Source: an uncultured Verrucomicrobia subdivision 3 bacterium (GTDB taxonomy: Bacteria; Verrucomicrobiota; Verrucomicrobiia; Limisphaerales; UBA11358). From it: a stretch of DNA of 40,924 bases. The notes beneath the pieces are model-generated. The model saw only the letters and a program-made list of their open reading frames with translations, did not search any database and was not told where the DNA came from. The position numbers and the translations under genes are program-made. Below are positions 5,694 through 14,491 of this stretch, piece by piece. Positions within the stretch are counted from its first letter, which is position 1, and each line of letters begins with the position of its first letter. Location: NCBI GenBank assembly GCA_903911825.1, contig CAIWFB010000156.1, positions 1 to 40,924 of the forward strand, read 5' to 3'.

Positions 5694-6953
5694 ATGGCAA
5701 ACAATTACTCCGACCGCCGCGTCGTCGTTACTGGGCTAGGCGTCGTCACCCCGTTGGGTCACGACGTGACTACGTTCTGGCAAAACCTCATCGCCGGCCA
5801 ATGCGGCATTGATAAAATCACCGCGTTCGACGCGACCCCGTTTGCCACGCAAATCGCCGGTGAAGTCAAAGCGTTTGACTTGTCGCCCGCTTTTCCCTCC
5901 CCCAAGGAAATCCGCCGCACCGATCGCTATTCCCAATTTGGCATCTACGCCGCGTGGAGCGCGCTGAAAGATTCCGGCCTCGAACTCGACAAGGAAAACC
6001 TCGATGAAATCGGTGTGTTCCTCGGTTCCGGCATCGGCGGTTTGGCCACCACCACCGAGCAGCACAAGACCTTGCTCGAACGCGGCCCGAGCCGCATGTC
6101 GCCCTTCACGATTCCGATGCTCATCAGCAACATGGCTTCCGGTCTCGTCTCGATGTATTTCAATCTGCGCGGGCCGAACTTTGCGACCTGCTCCGCGTGT
6201 GCCACGGCGAACCATGCCATCGGCGAAGCCTGGCGCACCATCAAGGCTGGCGACGCTCAAGTGATGTTCGCGGGCGGCTCCGAAGCGGCCGTCATCCCCA
6301 TCGGCATCGGCGGCTTCTGCGCGATGAAAGCCATGAGCACGCGCAATGACGATCCGAAAACCTCTTCTCGTCCGTTCGACAAAGACCGCGATGGTTTCGT
6401 CATGGGCGAAGGCGCGGGTGTGCTGGTGCTGGAAGAATTGGAACACGCCAAGAAACGCGGCGCGCGAATTTATTGCGAAATCACCGGTTACGGCAACACT
6501 GCCGACGCTCATCACCTGACCGCACCCTCACCCGGCGGCGAAGGCGCGGCGCGCAGCATGAAAATGGCGTTGCGCACCGGCGGGCTAAATCCATCCGACA
6601 TCACTTACATCAACGCCCACGGCACTTCCACCCCGCAGGGTGACATCGCAGAAACGCAGGCCATCAAGTCGGTCTTCGGCGACCACGCCCGCAAGTTGGT
6701 GGTCAGTTCCACCAAAGGCGCGACCGGCCACATGCTCGGCGCAGCGGGTGCGGTGGAAACTGCCGTGTGCGTGTTGGCCATCAAGCACGGCATCGTGCCC
6801 CCGACCATCAATCTTCAAAATCCCGATCCCGAGTGCGATTTGGATTACGTGCCGAACACCGCCCGCGAAATGCAGGTCAACGCCATCGTGAACAACTCGT
6901 TCGGCTTCGGCGGCCACAACTCGACGATCTCGGCGAAGAAGTTCAACGGGTAA
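5694..6953 (+). CDS. fabF: 3-oxoacyl-ACP synthase II FabF
   Basis: This is the elongating beta-ketoacyl-ACP synthase, condensing malonyl-ACP with acyl-ACP. The 419 residues have the complete thiolase-fold sequence. The active-site triad is Cys169 (CSACATANHAIG), His309 (NAHGTSTPQGD) and His346 (KGATGHMLGAAGA). The NSFGFGGHN loop lies near the C-terminus. The APSPGGEGAARSM stretch is a normal part of FabF and not one of the repeat insertions. The ATG follows a T-rich segment after the acpP hairpin, with no Shine-Dalgarno. It completes the fatty-acid cluster; fabD, fabH and accessory genes are not nearby. Confidence 0.96.
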   Translation: MANNYSDRRVVVTGLGVVTPLGHDVTTFWQNLIAGQCGIDKITAFDATPFATQIAGEVKAFDLSPAFPSPKEIRRTDRYSQFGIYAAWSALKDSGLELDKENLDEIGVFLGSGIGGLATTTEQHKTLLERGPSRMSPFTIPMLISNMASGLVSMYFNLRGPNFATCSACATANHAIGEAWRTIKAGDAQVMFAGGSEAAVIPIGIGGFCAMKAMSTRNDDPKTSSRPFDKDRDGFVMGEGAGVLVLEELEHAKKRGARIYCEITGYGNTADAHHLTAPSPGGEGAARSMKMALRTGGLNPSDITYINAHGTSTPQGDIAETQAIKSVFGDHARKLVVSSTKGATGHMLGAAGAVETAVCVLAIKHGIVPPTINLQNPDPECDLDYVPNTAREMQVNAIVNNSFGFGGHNSTISAKKFNG

Positions 6954-6975
6954 AAACTCATCGCGTGCTTGGAAA

Positions 6976-7455
6976 ATGACCCAAGCGACACAAAACATTT
7001 CTAGGCCCAAAAAGAAAATCTTTTGGGCCGCCTTACTTGTGGTGTCGTCAGTTGTTTGCGTCCTGCCTGTCTGGTTAATTCTACATCAGATTGGTCGAGG
7101 AATCAGAGAGTCGGTCGCTGAAGCAGACTCCGGCTTCAAGAAAGCCACAAACTCTATCAACCCAGAAGATTTGAGGTCATGGGCATTAGAAAATGTCAGG
7201 CAGAAAGCCACTCGCACTGAGCTCTACCGCTCAATGCCCGAAAATATCCGAACCCTTTACAGCGAGCCTCCAGACGCTCGGGTAGATGGTGACATTTTGA
7301 TCCTAATGTGGGGTGGGGGCTTTTTTCATTGGGAAATTGATGTCGGGCCAGCTAGCTTTTCGGAAACAACGGGGGTCGATAATCATTTCACAACTTTGGA
7401 ATGGATTCCCGGAATCTACTACAGCCGCGAAGATAAAAAACATCCATTCCAATGA
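6976..7455 (+). CDS. Unknown membrane-anchored protein
   Basis: I do not recognise the family. The 159 residues have a basic N-terminus (SRPKKK), one transmembrane helix (about 19-38, FWAALLVVSSVVCVLPVWLI) and a soluble domain of about 120 residues. The latter contains a charged helical stretch (ESVAEADSGFKKATNSINPE) and a beta-type half with DILILMWGGGFFHWEIDVGP and TTLEWIPGIYY. It would be anchored in the inner membrane with the domain outside. It starts 22 bases after fabF and its stop overlaps the next gene's ATG (ATGA), so it is translated as part of this run. AT content is visibly higher than in fabF and deoA, which suggests later acquisition. Confidence 0.7.
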   Translation: MTQATQNISRPKKKIFWAALLVVSSVVCVLPVWLILHQIGRGIRESVAEADSGFKKATNSINPEDLRSWALENVRQKATRTELYRSMPENIRTLYSEPPDARVDGDILILMWGGGFFHWEIDVGPASFSETTGVDNHFTTLEWIPGIYYSREDKKHPFQ

Positions 7456-8807
7456 ACTTTCTCCCCCTCATCGAAGCCAAACGCGAAGGAAAAATTCTCG
7501 CGCCGAAAGAGATCCAAGAATTCATCCGCGAATTCACTGCCGGACGCATTCCCGATTACCAGATGGCCTCCATGCTCATGGCTATCTATTTTCGCGGTTT
7601 GAACTCGGCAGAAACCACCGCGCTCACGCTCGCCATGCGCGATTCCGGCGACGTATTGACGTTTCCCAAAGACAAACGTCCGCTCGTGGACAAACATTCC
7701 ACCGGCGGCATCGGCGACAAAGTTTCGCTCCCGCTCGCGCCGTTGCTCGCTTGCCTTGGTTTTCGCGTGCCGATGATTTCCGGTCGCGGTCTCGGCATCA
7801 CCGGTGGCACTTTGGATAAGTTAGATTCCATTCCCGGCTACCGATCATTGCTACCGGCCGACCTGATCACCAAGTTGGTTCAAAAAGTCGGCTGCGTCAT
7901 CTGCGGCCAGACCGACACGATGGTGCCGGCGGATAAAAAGATTTACGCTCTGCGCGATGCCAGCGGCACCGTGCCTAGCATCCAACTCATCACCGCTTCG
8001 ATCCTTTCCAAGAAGCTCGCTGAAAGTCTGGACGCGCTTATTCTCGATGTGAAATTCGGTTGCGCCGCCTTCATGGAAACCAAAGCCGATGCCCGCAAGC
8101 TCGCCACCGCGATGGTCACGCTAGGCAAGCAATGCGGCACCAACACGCGCGCGATTTTGACGGATATGAACACGCCGCTCGGACGCGCCGCTGGCAATTG
8201 GCTGGAGGTGAAGGAGAGCGTCATGTGTTTGGAAAGTAGCGCAGCCGTCTCGGCTGCCGCCCCTACTGCAGGCGAGACGCCTGCGCTACCTTGCGACGAC
8301 CTTCGCACGCTGGTCATTGATTCCGCCGCGCATTTGCTGGTTCAAACTAAGAAAGCAAAATCACTCGTTGCCGCGCGTAAGCTGGCGGAAGACTGCTTGA
8401 ACTCCGGCGCGCCGCGCGCGAAGTGGGATGAGATGATCGTGGCACAGGGCGCGGATCTGAAAGCGTTCAACCGCAAACTTGCTTTGGATTCCACCGCTAA
8501 AATCGTAGTAGAAGTGAAGTCGCCAAAAGCTGGCTTTCTAGCGAAGTGCGACGCGCGGATCATTGGCGAAGTCATCCGCGACATCGGCGGCGGTCGCTTG
8601 ACGAAAGAATCGCTCATCAACTACGACGTGGGCATTGATCGTCTCGCCAAGCCCGGCGAACGCGTGGAAAAATCCGGCGTGTTGTGCCGCCTTCACGCTG
8701 CGGATTCAGCCCAAGCCAAGGCTGTCACGGCACGACTTCAAGCGGCGTTTGAGATTTCCCCCCGCCAGTCCAAGGTCGCGCCGCTAGTTCAAGAAATCAT
8801 CGGCTGA
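7452..8807 (+). CDS. deoA: Pyrimidine-nucleoside (thymidine) phosphorylase with in-frame REPIN
   Basis: The enzyme cleaves thymidine, uridine or deoxyuridine with phosphate to base and (deoxy)ribose-1-phosphate. It has 451 residues. DKHSTGGIGDKVSL (phosphate/nucleoside site) is followed by the family signature SGRGLGITGGTLDKLDSIPGY, then DVKFGCAAFM and a C-terminal glycine-rich domain. Codons about 262-280 (SSAAVSAAAPTAGETPALP) are not part of the family. They come from the 54-bp palindromic element at 8236-8289, placed between the ESVMCLE segment and the following DLRTLV. Without it the length is 433, normal for the Pdp/DeoA family. Whether it is thymidine-specific (deoA) or broad (pdp) cannot be told. 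The ATG overlaps the stop of the preceding unknown gene. Confidence 0.93.
   Translation: MNFLPLIEAKREGKILAPKEIQEFIREFTAGRIPDYQMASMLMAIYFRGLNSAETTALTLAMRDSGDVLTFPKDKRPLVDKHSTGGIGDKVSLPLAPLLACLGFRVPMISGRGLGITGGTLDKLDSIPGYRSLLPADLITKLVQKVGCVICGQTDTMVPADKKIYALRDASGTVPSIQLITASILSKKLAESLDALILDVKFGCAAFMETKADARKLATAMVTLGKQCGTNTRAILTDMNTPLGRAAGNWLEVKESVMCLESSAAVSAAAPTAGETPALPCDDLRTLVIDSAAHLLVQTKKAKSLVAARKLAEDCLNSGAPRAKWDEMIVAQGADLKAFNRKLALDSTAKIVVEVKSPKAGFLAKCDARIIGEVIRDIGGGRLTKESLINYDVGIDRLAKPGERVEKSGVLCRLHAADSAQAKAVTARLQAAFEISPRQSKVAPLVQEIIG
8236..8289. repeat. 54-bp REPIN-like doublet, family B, inside deoA
   Basis: The ends are the 9-base inverted repeat GTAGCGCAG / CTGCGCTAC. Each arm holds a perfect hairpin: GCAGCCG-TCT-CGGCTGC (8241-8257) and GCAGGCG-AGA-CGCCTGC (8268-8284), separated by 10 bases. 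The two arms are inverted copies differing at two compensating positions. Fifty-four bases is 18 codons, so the deoA frame is kept. A second copy lies in addB at 36893-36962. Confidence 0.88.
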
Positions 8808-8864
8808 CATTTGGTCGGAATTTACCGAAGGAAAAATTCCATTCGGAAAATTCTGTCATTCTGT

Positions 8865-9164
8865 CTAAGCAATCTGTTCCCAGATCTTGATCTCGGGAAA
8901 AGCCACGCACAATTCTTCCACGCGCGGCAACAGGTTTTGAATGTGTGGCGATTGCAAATGCGCATCGAGGTGCGCCTGGCTTGTCCAGTTTTCGTGGAAC
9001 AGAAATTTCCCCACATCTTCCGGCAAAATATGGAGGTCGTAATTAACGCAGCCCGCTTCCTTGCGCGTGGGCGCAACGAGCCCGATCAAAACTTGTTTCA
9101 ATTCCGCTTCCTTGCCCGGCCGGGCTTGAAAGGTGGCGATGACCGTGGTGTTTTTTGCGCTCAT
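8865..9164 (-). CDS. Antibiotic biosynthesis monooxygenase (ABM) domain protein
   Basis: This small 99-residue dimeric alpha-beta barrel protein is of the YgiN/ABM type. It shows TVIATFQARPGKEAELKQVL, the central EAGCVNYDLHILPED, then FLFHENWTSQAHLDAHLQSPHI and a terminal strand. Known relatives are quinol monooxygenases or related cofactor-free oxygenases, though many are uncharacterised. It starts 10 bases after the pyrF stop and is probably in its operon. No role in pyrimidine synthesis follows from that. It converges with deoA; the 57-base gap holds AT-rich inverted motifs (GGAATTT...AAATTCC). Confidence 0.88.
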   Translation of the reverse strand: MSAKNTTVIATFQARPGKEAELKQVLIGLVAPTRKEAGCVNYDLHILPEDVGKFLFHENWTSQAHLDAHLQSPHIQNLLPRVEELCVAFPEIKIWEQIA

Positions 9165-9174
9165 ATTTCAGTTA

Positions 9175-9897
9175 TTAAGAAATGGATTCTAAAATTTTCT
9201 CCGCTGCCGCGCGGGGATTTTCCGCCGCGTAAATCGGACGGCCCACCACCAGCCAGCTTGCGCCCGCCTGCATGGCTTCGCGCGGTGTCAACGTGCGCTT
9301 CTGGTCATCGGCTTTTTCTGCGCCGGTGCGGATGCCTGGCGTGACCAATTGGATGTGCGGGGGAAGGATTTTCCGCAGCGCCACAATTTCCAGCGGCGAA
9401 CAAACCAAACCGCGCAATCCGGATTTAACCGCCAATTCCGCCAGCCGGGAAACTTGTCGCTCCGTGTCGGCTTCGCAGCCGATTTCCGACAGCGTAGCGT
9501 TGGTGGAACTCGTCAGCACCGTCACGCCCAAAACCAGCGGCGCGGTCAGCCCAAGAGCTTTAGCGGTATCCTGCGCGGCCTTTTCTGCGGCGCTCATCAT
9601 CTCGCTGCCGCCGCTGGTATGAATGGTGAGCATCTGCACATCCAAGCGAGTGGCTGCGGCTACCGCTTTGGCAACGGTGTTGGGGATGTCATGAAATTTC
9701 AGATCCAGAAACACGCTGGCACCGGTCGCGCGCACGCGCTTCACGATGTCCGGCCCGGCACTCACAAACAGTTCTTTGCCGATTTTGAACGCGCCCACCG
9801 CCGGCGCGATGAGTTCCGCCAGTTTCAAAGCTTGTTCCGCCGACGGCACGTCGAGCGCGGCGATGATGGGATTCTTAATATGAGCCACAGTGGACAC
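9175..9897 (-). CDS. pyrF: Orotidine 5'-phosphate decarboxylase
   Basis: PyrF catalyses the last step of UMP synthesis, decarboxylating OMP. The 240-residue TIM barrel has ALDVPS near the start, FKIGKELF (Lys38) and the catalytic motif FLDLKFHDIPNT (Asp65, Lys67, Asp70). LTIHTSGGSEMM, TPGIR and VVGRPIY contact the phosphate. No ATG precedes the conserved NPIIAALD segment. The candidates are GTG at 9895-9897 or GTG at 9886-9888, and both lie in what looks like a dispersed intergenic repeat (9883-9912). The coordinates given use the first. It is followed closely by the ABM gene. Confidence 0.95.
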   Translation of the reverse strand: MSTVAHIKNPIIAALDVPSAEQALKLAELIAPAVGAFKIGKELFVSAGPDIVKRVRATGASVFLDLKFHDIPNTVAKAVAAATRLDVQMLTIHTSGGSEMMSAAEKAAQDTAKALGLTAPLVLGVTVLTSSTNATLSEIGCEADTERQVSRLAELAVKSGLRGLVCSPLEIVALRKILPPHIQLVTPGIRTGAEKADDQKRTLTPREAMQAGASWLVVGRPIYAAENPRAAAEKILESIS

Positions 9898-9912
9898 AGA
9901 TAAACACGGATG
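9883..9912. repeat. Short dispersed-type repeat overlapping the pyrF start
   Basis: On the reverse strand this reads ATCCGTGTTTATCTGTGTCC followed by ACTGTGGC. From general knowledge it belongs to a common intergenic repeat class in related genomes. It runs directly into the pyrF coding region and supplies both possible GTG starts. Only one copy is present in this window, so the assignment is tentative. Confidence 0.4.
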
Positions 9913-9940
9913 CCGTCAGAAAACAATTTTCAAACTGCGA

Positions 9941-11392
9941 CTACGGCGCAGCGGTGACGCGGAAGAAGCGCTTTGGAAAATTCGTGGTTTGATTATCGCT
10001 AAAATTAAAAGCGCTATTGGTCGTGGTCGTGTTGGTGAAGACCGGCGTCCAAGCGATAAAATCAGTCGTCGCTTCGACCGTGACCGTGCGACTTAAGCCG
10101 CCAGCGACGCGCATTTGGAACGGTGTGTTCGTGGTTCCAGCAAGCGCGGCAACTTGGATGGTGCGGAGGGCTTTCCGAAGATTTAGGCGACCGCCGGTGC
10201 GGCACTTTCCCGCGAGCGACGGTAGCGCATCCGTCGAGCTTAGCAGCCGCGCGATGGTTTCCTGATATGTGTCGCTCGGATATTGCGCCATCAGCAAAGC
10301 GCATGCGCCACTGACGTAGGGTGCAGCAAAAGAGGTTCCCGATTGTGCCAGATAAAAACTGGGGCTCGCGGCGAAGGTTGAATAAATTGACTCGCCCGGC
10401 GCAGCTAAAGCGACGTTCGTCACGCCATAATTCGAGCTCGCCGATAAGACATCGCTTGCGGAAGTGGAGGCCACTGTAACCACATTATCAAAAGGATAAC
10501 TGGCCGGATAAGTGGGGGCGACGTCGATGTTTGCCGTGCTGTTCCCGCAAGCAGCCACCACGATGATGTTTGAAGCTCTCAAACTATAAACAGCATTGGA
10601 GAGCGCCAGCGAAGCGGGAAATCCCCAGCTGGCATTGAGGATCCGCGCCCCGTTAGTCTTAGCAAATTCCAATCCCGCGATGGCTTGGGAAACCGAACCC
10701 AAGCCAAAATTATTGAAGGCTTTGTAGGCCAAGATCTGCGTGCGCCAGCACACGCCCACCACGCCTTTGCCGTTATTGCCCACAGCGCCCAGAATTCCCG
10801 CCACGCCGGTGCCGTGACCGGAATCGTCATTGGGATCATTGTTGCCAGCAACGACGTTCCAACCGTGGCTCCCGTCGGAAATTTTAGTCCACATATTCGA
10901 CGCTAGGTCTTCATGACCGTAAAGCACGCCCGTATCAATCACGGCCACGATGATGTTGGTGGCACTGGTGACAATATCCCACGCGGCCGGTGCGCTGATG
11001 GTGTTCAATCCCCAGAGTGTGCCGTTGGTGAAAGCGACTTCGTTGGGTTTGGTGTCGAAGACGTGACCGACATAATCCGGCTCGGCAAATTCCACCAGAC
11101 CGCTGCGCTGATATTGAGCGATGAGATTGGTGACCGTTTCACCGGCGGGAACCTCAATGACTTGTAACCCGCGAATACTGGCAAAGCTGGAGAGAATTTC
11201 ACTTTGGCGCAGCGCTTGAAATTGCCTCAAGTCCGCAGCACTAGCGCCTGCCTTGGATTGAATCAATATGCGATCAGCGCGAAACGCGGGTTGAACTGAT
11301 TGAACCGCTGCCGCAGCGCCAAAGCAGACGCCAATCAGCAGGATGATCCCTGTCGATTTGAGCCAGCGGCGGCAGCGGGTTTTCCAACTCAT
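9941..11392 (-). CDS. Secreted subtilisin-family serine protease
   Basis: This is an S8 peptidase of 483 residues. In order it has a signal peptide (about 1-30), an inhibitor-I9-like propeptide (RILIQSKAGA to PDYVGHV, about 40-112) and the catalytic domain. The triad is Asp153 (AVIDTGV), His193 (SGHGTGVAG) and Ser354 (SGTSFAAPYV), with oxyanion Asn284 (AACGNS). The last 70 residues form a beta domain (VTVEATTDFIAWTPVFT... KRFFRV) seen at the C-terminus of many secreted verrucomicrobial proteins. There is no PEP-CTERM signal. It should be exported and self-activated. The gene is divergent from hisD with a 97-base shared upstream region. No Shine-Dalgarno is seen. Confidence 0.93.
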   Translation of the reverse strand: MSWKTRCRRWLKSTGIILLIGVCFGAAAAVQSVQPAFRADRILIQSKAGASAADLRQFQALRQSEILSSFASIRGLQVIEVPAGETVTNLIAQYQRSGLVEFAEPDYVGHVFDTKPNEVAFTNGTLWGLNTISAPAAWDIVTSATNIIVAVIDTGVLYGHEDLASNMWTKISDGSHGWNVVAGNNDPNDDSGHGTGVAGILGAVGNNGKGVVGVCWRTQILAYKAFNNFGLGSVSQAIAGLEFAKTNGARILNASWGFPASLALSNAVYSLRASNIIVVAACGNSTANIDVAPTYPASYPFDNVVTVASTSASDVLSASSNYGVTNVALAAPGESIYSTFAASPSFYLAQSGTSFAAPYVSGACALLMAQYPSDTYQETIARLLSSTDALPSLAGKCRTGGRLNLRKALRTIQVAALAGTTNTPFQMRVAGGLSRTVTVEATTDFIAWTPVFTNTTTTNSAFNFSDNQTTNFPKRFFRVTAAP

Positions 11393-11489
11393 GAGTTAGT
11401 AACCATTCCACAAACTGATTATCTTTGAAAGCTGTTTTGCGGACCGAGGGTTTTTTGACTTCGCCTGCCGATTGCTTTAGCCTGCCGCC

Positions 11490-12782
11490 ATGAAAATTGT
11501 CCGCTCCACCGACAAGAATTTTGCCGCCAAACTTCGCGAAGTCGCCGCCGACTCCAGCCTTTTTGATGCCGAGATCGAAGCGCGCACCAAGGCGATTCTG
11601 CACGGCGTCTTCGTGCGCGGTGATGATGCGGTGTTAGAGTTAACGGAAAAATTTGACGGTGCCAAGCTCACCGCCGAGCAACTCGCGGTGACGCAGGCGG
11701 AACTTTTTAACGCCTCGCTTAATGCCGACGCTGCGCTGCGCTCAGCGGTGGCCGAAGCGGAAGGTAACATCGCTAGCTTTGCCAAAAAATCTAAACGTAA
11801 AGCGTGGGCGGGTAAAAACTCTCACGGCGCGAGCGTTGGTGAAAAATTTGACGCCTTCCAGCGCGTCGGCGTTTACATTCCCGGCGGCACGGCGCCGCTC
11901 GTCTCGACGGCGCTGATGACCATCACGCTCGCCAAAGTTGCAGGCTGCAAAGAAATCGTCGTCACCACGCCCTGCGGCAAAGACGGTTCTATCAATCCCG
12001 CGATTCTCTTCGCCGCGCGCGCGGCGGGCGCTACCGAGATTTATCGCATCGGCGGTGCGCAGGCGATTGCGGCAATGGCTTACGGCACGAAGACCATTCG
12101 CCGCGTGCAAAAAATTTACGGCCCCGGCAACGCCTACGTCAGCATGGCCAAGCGCTTGCTCGTCGGTCGGGTGGCGATTGATCTACTCGCCGGCCCGAGT
12201 GATTTGCTGGTGCTGGCGGACGATACGGCGAATCCTAAATTTGCCGCCGCCGATATGCTGGCGCAGGCGGAACACGGCTCAGGCCACGAACGCGTCTGGC
12301 TGGTGACGACCTCGGCAAAAATTCTCAAGGCGGTGCAATCCGAAATCGCGAAGCAATTGCCTAAGCTGGCGCGGCGCGATTTCATCAAGCGCGTGCTGGA
12401 GCGCAATACCTGGCTTATCCAAGTTGCTTCCGTGAGTGACGGCGTGGCGCTGGCAAATCAACTTGCGCCGGAACATTGCGAAGTCATCACGCGCGACGCT
12501 CGGAAAGTCAGCGACGGCATCATCACGGCGGGCGCTATCTTCCTCGGCAACTATTCGCCCACGGTGCTCGGCGATTACATCGCTGGTCCTAGCCACGTTT
12601 TGCCGACGGATGGCGCGGGCGCGTCTTTCGCCGGTCTGACGGTGGATCAATTTCAGCGCCGCACGAGCGTGGTGGAATACAACAAGCCTGCGCTGAAGAA
12701 GGCGTTGAAATCCGTGCAGAAATTTGCCGAACTCGAAGGCTTAGGCGCACATGGAAAATCGGCGGAAGTGCGGGTGAAATAA
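11490..12782 (+). CDS. hisD: Histidinol dehydrogenase
   Basis: HisD makes the last two steps of histidine synthesis: NAD-dependent oxidation of L-histidinol through the aldehyde to L-histidine. The 430-residue length is normal. Diagnostic parts include FDAFQRVGVYIPGGTAPL, KIYGPGNAYV, DLLAGPSDLLVLAD, then AEHGSGHERVWLVT with zinc ligands Gln/His. NQLAPEHCEV and SPTVLGDYIAGPSHVLPT follow nearer the C-terminus. It stands alone; no other his genes are nearby. A TTGACT box lies 30 bases before the ATG with a TAGCCT 17 bases on, which would leave almost no leader. That promoter is only a possibility. Confidence 0.97.
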   Translation: MKIVRSTDKNFAAKLREVAADSSLFDAEIEARTKAILHGVFVRGDDAVLELTEKFDGAKLTAEQLAVTQAELFNASLNADAALRSAVAEAEGNIASFAKKSKRKAWAGKNSHGASVGEKFDAFQRVGVYIPGGTAPLVSTALMTITLAKVAGCKEIVVTTPCGKDGSINPAILFAARAAGATEIYRIGGAQAIAAMAYGTKTIRRVQKIYGPGNAYVSMAKRLLVGRVAIDLLAGPSDLLVLADDTANPKFAAADMLAQAEHGSGHERVWLVTTSAKILKAVQSEIAKQLPKLARRDFIKRVLERNTWLIQVASVSDGVALANQLAPEHCEVITRDARKVSDGIITAGAIFLGNYSPTVLGDYIAGPSHVLPTDGAGASFAGLTVDQFQRRTSVVEYNKPALKKALKSVQKFAELEGLGAHGKSAEVRVK

Positions 12783-12806
12783 TCTGCTCGTAACACCGCG
12801 CTGCGT

Positions 12807-14489
12807 TCAGCGCTTCAACGCCTCAGCTTTGCGCTCATGAATCGCGGCGCGAACGGGATTGTTTTCCGCTTGGAAATGCGCGGCGAGTTTGGTTTGCAAA
12901 TCAAACTCCACGGATTTGCGGGTGATGGCGCTGCGCGACCAGACAAAACCCAAAGCGGTCAACGCGACGAGCAAAGCCAAGATGCCTGACAAATTATCGC
13001 GGGGAAAGCCAAGCGCCCCGCGTGCCAAACCAAACCCGCCAAGCACCAAGAACAGCCCCAATCCGGCAGCTAAAATCAGCGGAGCTTGGCGGAGTAAAAC
13101 TGCAGCCACAGCCGCCAAAAAACCGGGCGCCGGTTGTTGCGCGGGCGCAAAGCAAGCGGTGGGCATGATGGGTTTTAATTTTTCATTCTGCAAAACGCCG
13201 AGGATGACTTTGGGATCAGGCCGCACGGTCGGTTTTTCAAAAAGCTCTTTCTCGTCGCCAGTGGTCAGGAAAGTTTCCACCCGCTCTTCAGCAACGAGGT
13301 TCATCAAGCGACTAGGAATCAGGAGTTGATCCACGACGATTTGGGAAATAAATCCGAGCTGATAAAACAAGACGCCTGCCAATAGCAATGGCGCGAGCGG
13401 CGCTAATTGCTGCGCCGCTTTCCCCTTCGCCCACTGGCGCAACAGTAAGAGCACGGCGAAAAATCCCGCGATTACGAAGATGTTCAGCACGTCCATGTAG
13501 CGGCTAGCGGGGAAACCATCGCCGTAATTAGCGCGGCCAAAAGCGATGGCGGCGGCTTGCAAGGCGCTCCATAAACCGAGGGTCAGGAGAAATTCTGCCG
13601 CGCGGGTGTCGGGAAAATATTTGCGGGCATAGAAAATGAGCAGCGCAACCAACGGTAGTAGCATAGCCAAACACAATAGCCCGGGATGCTCGATAAAGGG
13701 CCACGCGAAATTGCGCGTCAGAGCGGCGAGAAATTCCCGCAGCGTGTGTGCCCGCAGTGGTAGGTCGTCAGGCATGGAAACTTTCATCGCTAAGCCCGCA
13801 ACCACGATGACCACACAGAGTGCGAAGGTGAGCATACTTCCTTTCTCCAGACGCCGATTCGTTAGTGCGCGCAAAACGATTAACCCGCCGACGGCCAACG
13901 CAGCCAGAAAGCCCGAAGCCATCGTGCCTAATCCGGCAACAGCTGCCGCCACGCCCAACCACCAGCGCCAGCTACCGACCTGGCCGAAACCCAGTCCCAA
14001 CACGGTGCCGAGCGCGGCGAGGCTCATGAAATATTGCTGGGAATTGATGGCCCAGATGGTGTTTTCAGCGGCGTAAGGCAGCGCGTAAAATGGGGCCAAT
14101 AGAAAACAGATGAGCCAGCCGCTCCGCCGTCCGAGAAATTCCCAGAGAGCAAATGCCAGCGCAACGACGAAAGTCGCGTGGATCAATACGTTCACTGTCA
14201 TTTGTAACAGCGGTTCCCAGCGACCGTTCAGCGAAATGATGCCCAAGTCCAGCAGCCGCGTGAACACGATCCGATGTTCGTTGGAGGGAACGAATAGATC
14301 GCGCCAGCCAAGCCGACCTTCCACCCACGGGCGGAGCGTGGCTTCCGCTTCATACCACTGATCCCAGAGCGGCAGCGGCGAACCATAGAGTTGCACGACC
14401 CACAGTTTCGCCCCGACCACGACGAGAAACAGCGCTGCCAGCCAGAGGGCAAATTGTCGGGGCGATTCGGTTTTGGCCTGGTCGGACAT
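12807..14489 (-). CDS. Polytopic membrane protein of unknown function
   Basis: This 560-residue integral membrane protein has about ten to twelve hydrophobic helices. It carries a periplasmic-type loop after the first helix (GSPLPLWDQWYEAEATLRPW ... FVPSNEHRIVFTRLLDLG). The C-terminus is soluble and charged (HFQAENNPVRAAIHERKAEAL). The layout, with a conserved WDQW...NEHR loop after helix 1, recalls lipid-linked-sugar glycosyltransferases and related membrane proteins, but I cannot place it in a family. The ATG at 14487-14489 is chosen because the upstream TTG overlaps the dus stop. It follows dus by two bases and is convergent with hisD. Confidence 0.75.
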   Translation of the reverse strand: MSDQAKTESPRQFALWLAALFLVVVGAKLWVVQLYGSPLPLWDQWYEAEATLRPWVEGRLGWRDLFVPSNEHRIVFTRLLDLGIISLNGRWEPLLQMTVNVLIHATFVVALAFALWEFLGRRSGWLICFLLAPFYALPYAAENTIWAINSQQYFMSLAALGTVLGLGFGQVGSWRWWLGVAAAVAGLGTMASGFLAALAVGGLIVLRALTNRRLEKGSMLTFALCVVIVVAGLAMKVSMPDDLPLRAHTLREFLAALTRNFAWPFIEHPGLLCLAMLLPLVALLIFYARKYFPDTRAAEFLLTLGLWSALQAAAIAFGRANYGDGFPASRYMDVLNIFVIAGFFAVLLLLRQWAKGKAAQQLAPLAPLLLAGVLFYQLGFISQIVVDQLLIPSRLMNLVAEERVETFLTTGDEKELFEKPTVRPDPKVILGVLQNEKLKPIMPTACFAPAQQPAPGFLAAVAAVLLRQAPLILAAGLGLFLVLGGFGLARGALGFPRDNLSGILALLVALTALGFVWSRSAITRKSVEFDLQTKLAAHFQAENNPVRAAIHERKAEALKR

Positions 14490-14491
14490 AA

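Noticed and set aside
6523-6560. APSPGGEGAARS in FabF as another repeat insertion
   Set aside because: It superficially resembles the LSP-RGEG peptide, but this is the normal conserved FabF sequence and the DNA is not palindromic.
11455-11483. Sigma-70 promoter and leaderless start for hisD
   Set aside because: TTGACT and TAGCCT are 17 bases apart, but the -10 is weak and only six bases from the ATG; no independent support.
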